Position numbers and translations under genes: made by a program. Under the pieces are notes generated by a model. The model had not been told where the DNA came from. It saw only the letters and a list, made by a program, of their open reading frames with translations, and ran no database searches. 58,887 bases of DNA from Chlamydiota bacterium (GTDB taxonomy: Bacteria; Chlamydiota; Chlamydiia; Chlamydiales; JAAKFR01), in contig JAJFLY010000017.1 in NCBI GenBank assembly GCA_021772455.1, positions 1 to 58,887 on the forward strand, in the 5' to 3' direction. This document shows, one piece after another, positions 54,682 through 58,887 of the stretch; the stretch's first letter is position 1; every line of letters starts with the position of its first letter.

Positions 54682-56637
54682 CTAACGTTTTCCAAGGCAA
54701 TTTTTCTGGAACTGTTCCCAATCAAGTTGCGCAGAAATTTTCTTTTTATCAATTTTATGATATTGCGGTGCACGAGCAAATTGTCGGCAAAGCTCCTTAC
54801 GACTCTCACTTAATTTAGGATTTTCAAGTTCTTGAATCACCAGAATTTCTAACATACTAGTATAACGATCATATCCAAACCACCTCCCCGTATCAAGCGA
54901 TGAAATTAAAGGCATGGCACTCTTGCCCATCAATTCGAAAATATCGAGGGCAAATTCATGACGATAGCGTTCTATAGACCTGTCTTTGGATTTGTCCACA
55001 ATATATGCTCTGAATTTTATGTGACCAACCTCCTTCTGAGCAAGAGAGGGCACGATACCCGATTTGGCTAAATATTTTCTTCTCTCATCACCTTCCATCT
55101 GAATAGCTTCGGCAAGCTCTCTTTCCACGAGCTCTTTATACGCTCCACTCCCCTGCTCTATCTCACACAAGGTTTCGAAATAGTTATTCCTATCTTCAAT
55201 AGAAATCAAAGTTCTAGCTTTCGTAACTTGAGGGTGAGCTGCTCCAAGCTCTTTTGTCACCAGTGCAAAGGAAGCTGGCATTCTCGCCATCGCTCCCAAA
55301 AACAGTTCTGGAGTAAAATTGAGATATTGATTGATGCACGTTTCCCAACGATTAGCAACAGCTCGATCAGTGGGCTTAACACCCGTTATAGAATCAGCCA
55401 AAGAAGTCACACACTCCAATTTTTGTGGCTCACCCATCTTGGTCCACAATGCATCCAGCATTTCCAATGAATCCCACAATTTGTAGGAGTGCACAGCCTT
55501 TGCTATAAATTGAGGCCAGCGGACTAACTGCTCAATAAGAATATCTCGATCATCAACCGAAATACCATTAAGCCCTTGTCGCATGCTTTCAGTCACAACC
55601 GACTCAATAATATCTTGAATTTTCGGATGCAGTTCGGGCGTCACCTCATCTGTGAGGTTGTTTGCAAGATCCTTTAAGAAAGCAGCTTTTTGTTGGCCAT
55701 TCATCTGATTAACCGTTTGGGCAATCCTTTCAGGCGTACAGTCTTTCTGAATGACGTAGTTAGCAAATCCATCTGGACGCTGAGCAATCACAAAGTGCAC
55801 ATTCACATTGCTACTTTCATTGTCAGGCAGTCGATAAGCATATTCTATAAGTATGAAGTGACGCACTTTGAGACGGTTGCACGCAACAGTCCTATCATCC
55901 CCCTTCAACCTGCTAAAATATGTATAAATTTGTTCCGGTGTGCCCGTAGCCAATTTGGCGTCATTTGCAAAAACAGCCCTATAAGCTTTTGGGTAGTTAT
56001 CAGATCCAAACTTTTTATCCATCAAAAGAGCAAAATACTCTTCATCACCAAGTTTTGCGACAGAAGCTGTTGACTCTTCCTGTGGAATCCGATCTAAGAT
56101 AGTAAATTGTGAAGCCACTTCAAGACTCGCAAACCCTTCATGAGCTGCAAGGGCTGATAGGATAGCAGATTTTTGATCGGTTTCTTCTTCCGGCAAGCGT
56201 CCAAAAAAATCCTGAAGATGCTCAGCAGGCATTCTAGGTACAACAACCTTGGCGCCTTCAGCATTCATAAGCAGCGCATTTGCTATCGCCGCATAGTCAA
56301 CATGCTCTTGAGTGATGCGCTTATATTCAGTATTTTTACTTTTGTTGTGGTTCTTTGTGCGGACAATCACAACAGCCATCCAGACCATGAGTCCAACCGT
56401 TGTGGTGCTAAGAACTATCCCACCGTAGAATGAAAACGCACCGCCACTTGTCGCGATTAACGTAGCCGCTCCGGCAGCGGTAATCACAGCAATAGTGCCT
56501 AGGATAGCCAAACAAATCTTGCAATCACGACTCTTATCTTGAATGGTTAAATCCCTGAATATTAGGGCCTTACTAATGCCAAAAGCAGAAATTCCTCCTA
56601 GCTGACCTCTTAGTAAACCCTTCTCTGGACCTATCAT
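54682..56637 (-). CDS. Large Inc-like protein with paired hydrophobic helices (family member 3)
   Basis: This 651-residue protein has the hairpin at about residues 40-95: LAILGTIAVITAAGAATLIA, then TSGGAFSFYGGIVLS and GLMVWMAVVIV. A long, mostly helical soluble region of about 550 residues follows with repeated short helices. The hairpin motif LIATSGG-x(4)-YGGI is shared with the two neighbours, but the tails differ in length. No signal peptide is present, and an N-terminal type III signal is possible. GAGAAG precedes the ATG. An inclusion membrane role is inferred, not shown. Confidence 0.75.
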   Translation of the reverse strand: MIGPEKGLLRGQLGGISAFGISKALIFRDLTIQDKSRDCKICLAILGTIAVITAAGAATLIATSGGAFSFYGGIVLSTTTVGLMVWMAVVIVRTKNHNKSKNTEYKRITQEHVDYAAIANALLMNAEGAKVVVPRMPAEHLQDFFGRLPEEETDQKSAILSALAAHEGFASLEVASQFTILDRIPQEESTASVAKLGDEEYFALLMDKKFGSDNYPKAYRAVFANDAKLATGTPEQIYTYFSRLKGDDRTVACNRLKVRHFILIEYAYRLPDNESSNVNVHFVIAQRPDGFANYVIQKDCTPERIAQTVNQMNGQQKAAFLKDLANNLTDEVTPELHPKIQDIIESVVTESMRQGLNGISVDDRDILIEQLVRWPQFIAKAVHSYKLWDSLEMLDALWTKMGEPQKLECVTSLADSITGVKPTDRAVANRWETCINQYLNFTPELFLGAMARMPASFALVTKELGAAHPQVTKARTLISIEDRNNYFETLCEIEQGSGAYKELVERELAEAIQMEGDERRKYLAKSGIVPSLAQKEVGHIKFRAYIVDKSKDRSIERYRHEFALDIFELMGKSAMPLISSLDTGRWFGYDRYTSMLEILVIQELENPKLSESRKELCRQFARAPQYHKIDKKKISAQLDWEQFQKNCLGKR

Positions 56638-56898
56638 ATTCTTCTCACAACATGTTGTTCTATATTTATATAGGGGAAATTATATCAGCTAAGAAATATT
56701 AAAAAAACAAAAAGAGGGTTTTCAAAATTTCTTCCTATGCTTAGACCCTGACCGCCCAAAATCCAAGCGATCCATCTCCAATAGCAAGGCGAGGTATTGT
56801 TGTTAACCCTCTAGATTTCAGATCTAACAACACCTCTTTCCATGAGAGTGTGCTTTCTCTAATTCCATCGTGAATGGCTAGTAATGAAATAGATGCTA

Positions 56899-57063
56899 TC
56901 AGCCCAAATATAAACATAGTGCTTGTAGCTCAAATCTCGTTTTTCCCAGATCTCTTTTAGCCTGTTCAGTTTCAATAGCCTGCTGAAGAAGCTTTTGAAC
57001 TTCTTGCTTTAAAATCATTTCTAAGCTTGTTGCAAACCCTGGAAAAATGTCATCCTGTTTCAT
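56899..57063 (-). CDS. Small 54-residue protein, unknown
   Basis: ATG at 57063 has AAGGAG 7 bases upstream. The sequence MKQDDIFPGFATSLEMILKQE followed by VQKLLQQAIETEQAKRDLG is helical and charged. It has some likeness to the start of IS256-type transposases, which would make it a fragment. Otherwise it is a small gene of unknown role. The rest of 56638-57190 shows no gene. Confidence 0.4.
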   Translation of the reverse strand: MKQDDIFPGFATSLEMILKQEVQKLLQQAIETEQAKRDLGKTRFELQALCLYLG

Positions 57064-57196
57064 GAGCGTACTCCTTTTTTTGAAGATTTATTTGGTATTT
57101 AAACCTTCGAGGATACGCTCACCTTATTTTTCCCGGACACAACTTTCGGTTATACCTTGCTTCTTGATTCGATCCAGTGTTAACTCTGAAGAGTGT

Positions 57197-57230
57197 CCTC
57201 ACAAGATTCCAAAATCTGATTTTTGTGAGG
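57197..57230. repeat. Inverted repeat upstream of the ATPase gene
   Basis: CCTCACAA (57197-57204) and TTGTGAGG (57223-57230) form a perfect 8-bp inverted repeat, with an inner AGATT/AATCT pair. A partial copy of the half-site occurs at about 57250-57283 (CCTCACACAA and TTTTGTGAG). Possible regulator-binding sites. Confidence 0.45.
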
Positions 57231-57270
57231 TTTAAACCATACACATTTCACCTCACACAAATAAGATAAC

Positions 57271-57301
57271 TTGATTTTGTGAGATCTTATCTGCTAAGAT
57301 C
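57271..57301 (+). promoter_or_regulatory. Promoter with 7-bp palindrome over the -10 box
   Basis: TTGATT (57271-57276), an 18-base spacer and TAAGAT (57295-57300). GATCTTA (57283-57289) and TAAGATC (57295-57301) form a perfect inverted repeat with a 5-base loop covering the -10 element, suggesting an operator. Confidence 0.5.
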
Positions 57302-57320
57302 GTATAGAAGCGAGGAAAAG

Positions 57321-58754
57321 ATGGACACAACACCGTTTTATGGCAGAAAAGATGAGTTAGATCGTCTCAAAAAACTTCAGAAGAAGAAGTCAGCAAGCTT
57401 GGTTGTAATCAAAGGGAGGCGACGAATTGGCAAAAGTCGGCTTATCCTAGAGTTCAGCAAAAGTATGAAATCCCTGATTTTCATCGGCCTTCCTCCTGAT
57501 GGGGGAAAAACATCTGCTCAAGATCAAAGGGACTATTTTGCAAAGCAACTGGAGCACATGTTTGGACTTAGAGGGTTAAACGCCGACGATTGGGCCGATC
57601 TTTTTTGGAATTTAGCAAATGAAGCGAAAAAAGGTCGAGTCTTGGTCGTTCTGGATGAGATCAATTGGATGGGTAGCGAGGATCCTACATTCTTGGGCAA
57701 GCTTAAATCGACATGGGATCTCCATTTTAAAAACAATCCAAAATTACTATTTATCCTTAGTGGGTCGATGGCGGGTTGGATTGAGAAAAACATTCTGAGT
57801 AGTACAGGATTTATGGGACGTATTTCACTGGACTTAACTCTTGATGAACTTCCATTGCATATTTGCAATCTTTTTTGGAGAAATAAGACTAATCATATCT
57901 CACCTTACGAAAAATTTAATATCCTTTCTATTACTGGAGGTGTACCACTTTATCTGGAAGAGATAGATCCAGATCTTTCTTCTATAGAAAATGTTCAACA
58001 GCTTGCATTCACTAGAGGGGGGTTATTAGTTGAAGAGTTCGATCGAATTTTTTCTGATCTTTTTTCCAATCGATCTCATCGCTATAAATTAATCATCGAA
58101 CGTCTTGCAAAAGGAAGCGCTGATTTTGATCAAATCTGTGATGCAATTGAAATGGAAAAAGGAGGAACAGTAAGTCAATATCTCGAAGATTTGGTGGAAA
58201 CAGGTTATATTTCACGTGACTATACATGGAACATTAAAGATGGAAAGGAGTCGCTTTTAAGCAAGTTTCGTTTAAAAGATAATTATTTGCGATTTTACCT
58301 AAAATACATTGAACCTGTGAGAAATCAAATTGAAAAAAATAGAATTAAGACCCCTCCTTCTTGGTCGACAATCATGGGGCTCCAATTCGAGAATCTCGTT
58401 CTCAACAATATCAATAGCATTATAAAAATTCTTGGAATCGATCCCAAAGAAGTAATCTACGACGGTCCATATTTCCAGCGCCCAACAAAAGGATCCAAAG
58501 GCTGCCAAGTTGATTATATGATTCAAAGCAAGTATAATACGCTTTATATTTTTGAAATAAAATTCTCAAAGGAAAAAATAGGACCTGATGTGATTAAAGA
58601 AGTGGAAGAAAAAATTAGACGGATCCACAAACCAAAGAATTTCTCATTTCGACCTATACTCATCCATGTAAACGGAGTAACAGATTCGACACTGGAGGCG
58701 GAGTTTTTCAGTAATATTATTGATTTTTCCAAATTTTTAGAATCCGTCAGATAG
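57321..58754 (+). CDS. AAA-type ATPase with DUF234-like C-terminal domain
   Basis: This 477-residue protein starts MDTTPFYGRKDELDRL. Walker A is VIKGRRRIGKSRLI (an R-rich variant), Walker B LVVLDEINWMG, and the sensor FILSGSMAGWIE. A winged-helix-like middle (YKLIIERLAKGSADFDQICDAIEMEKGGTVSQYL) and a C-terminal nuclease-like DUF234 region (GCQVDYMIQSKYNTLYIFEIKFSKE, residues about 400-430) complete it. Family members are common orphan or toxin-like ATPases in bacteria and archaea; the role is unclear. ATG 57321 has GAGGAAAAG upstream; a GTG at 57279 lies in the promoter. Confidence 0.85.
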   Translation: MDTTPFYGRKDELDRLKKLQKKKSASLVVIKGRRRIGKSRLILEFSKSMKSLIFIGLPPDGGKTSAQDQRDYFAKQLEHMFGLRGLNADDWADLFWNLANEAKKGRVLVVLDEINWMGSEDPTFLGKLKSTWDLHFKNNPKLLFILSGSMAGWIEKNILSSTGFMGRISLDLTLDELPLHICNLFWRNKTNHISPYEKFNILSITGGVPLYLEEIDPDLSSIENVQQLAFTRGGLLVEEFDRIFSDLFSNRSHRYKLIIERLAKGSADFDQICDAIEMEKGGTVSQYLEDLVETGYISRDYTWNIKDGKESLLSKFRLKDNYLRFYLKYIEPVRNQIEKNRIKTPPSWSTIMGLQFENLVLNNINSIIKILGIDPKEVIYDGPYFQRPTKGSKGCQVDYMIQSKYNTLYIFEIKFSKEKIGPDVIKEVEEKIRRIHKPKNFSFRPILIHVNGVTDSTLEAEFFSNIIDFSKFLESVR

Positions 58755-58756
58755 AT

Positions 58757-58887
58757 CTGAGTACGGATAAGTCCTGTGCCCTTTCAGAAAAAGAAGCGAT
58801 TACCATATTTCAAAAGAGATTGCCTAAATTAAGTGACCAAGAGCTGCAAGAGGTAAAAAAGATTGTTCAAAGATTTAAAAATTTACC
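58757..58887 (+). CDS. Partial ORF at the right edge
   Basis: An open frame (LSTDKSCALSEKEAITIF then QKRLPKLSDQELQEVKKIV) runs off the window. It is helical and charged and looks coding, but no clear start codon or ribosome site is seen near the ATPase stop. Unknown function. Confidence 0.3.
   Translation, partial: MSTDKSCALSEKEAITIFQKRLPKLSDQELQEVKKIVQRFKNL

Overview
The window looks like a chromosomal piece of an environmental (amoeba-associated type) member of the Chlamydiae. This is an inference from gene content and order. Several pairs and clusters match arrangements known, from memory, in Chlamydia trachomatis: leuS next to the Kdo transferase gene, followed by a PPi-type phosphofructokinase and an alpha/beta hydrolase; lgt, yidC and an extra dnaA; ligA beside a kinase/FGE fusion (Pkn1-like); rplM-rpsI; and PIN/TRAM protein-acpS-trxB. 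IspG is long, as in this phylum. Type III chaperone-like and Inc-like proteins fit an obligate intracellular lifestyle. I cannot name the species.

Layout. Bases 1-880 are a graveyard of transposase fragments. Bases 880-4260 are an accessory region: a 624-residue TPR protein, a decayed group II intron-like stretch, a tRNA-dependent cyclodipeptide synthase, and a 341-bp insertion element with a clear 5-bp target duplication at the 3' end of the synthase gene. Bases 4323-10000 (minus strand) are an overlapping run: two NfeD proteins, FloA, a small membrane protein, a YggS-type PLP protein and a lipase-like hydrolase. Then come hemL, a divergent tamA-tamB pair with an ATPase remnant between them, an ABC-F ATPase and ispG.

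Bases 20111-25639 (plus strand) form one tightly packed unit: two CesT-like chaperones bracketing two unknown, probably secreted proteins, then mlaE-mlaF-mlaD and yqgE. Bases 25800-33350 hold ribosomal proteins, a HemJ-like protein, miaB (with a duplicated copy of its 5' end), ligA and a kinase-fold/FGE protein that lacks the catalytic Asp. Bases 34344-39426 hold yidC, dnaA and an unknown protein cut by a second copy of the insertion element. Bases 39674-45179 carry a GDP-fucose synthase-like gene, lgt, a PIN/TRAM protein, acpS, trxB and a predicted outer membrane protein.

Bases 45207-53249 (minus strand) carry an ankyrin protein, PPi-phosphofructokinase, a hydrolase, two tRNAs with CAU anticodons, waaA and leuS. 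Bases 53287-56637 hold three related Inc-like proteins, one of them broken, that share a distinctive hydrophobic hairpin. The right end has a small ORF, a promoter with an overlapping palindrome, and a DUF234-type AAA ATPase.

How the genes work together: much of the window concerns the envelope (TamA/TamB, Mla, Lgt, YidC, Kdo transfer, NfeD/FloA) and the host interface (TPR, ankyrin, chaperone cassette, Inc-like family). The most unusual content is the lone cyclodipeptide synthase, the Inc-like hairpin family, the chaperone-bracketed cassette and the degenerate kinase-FGE fusion.
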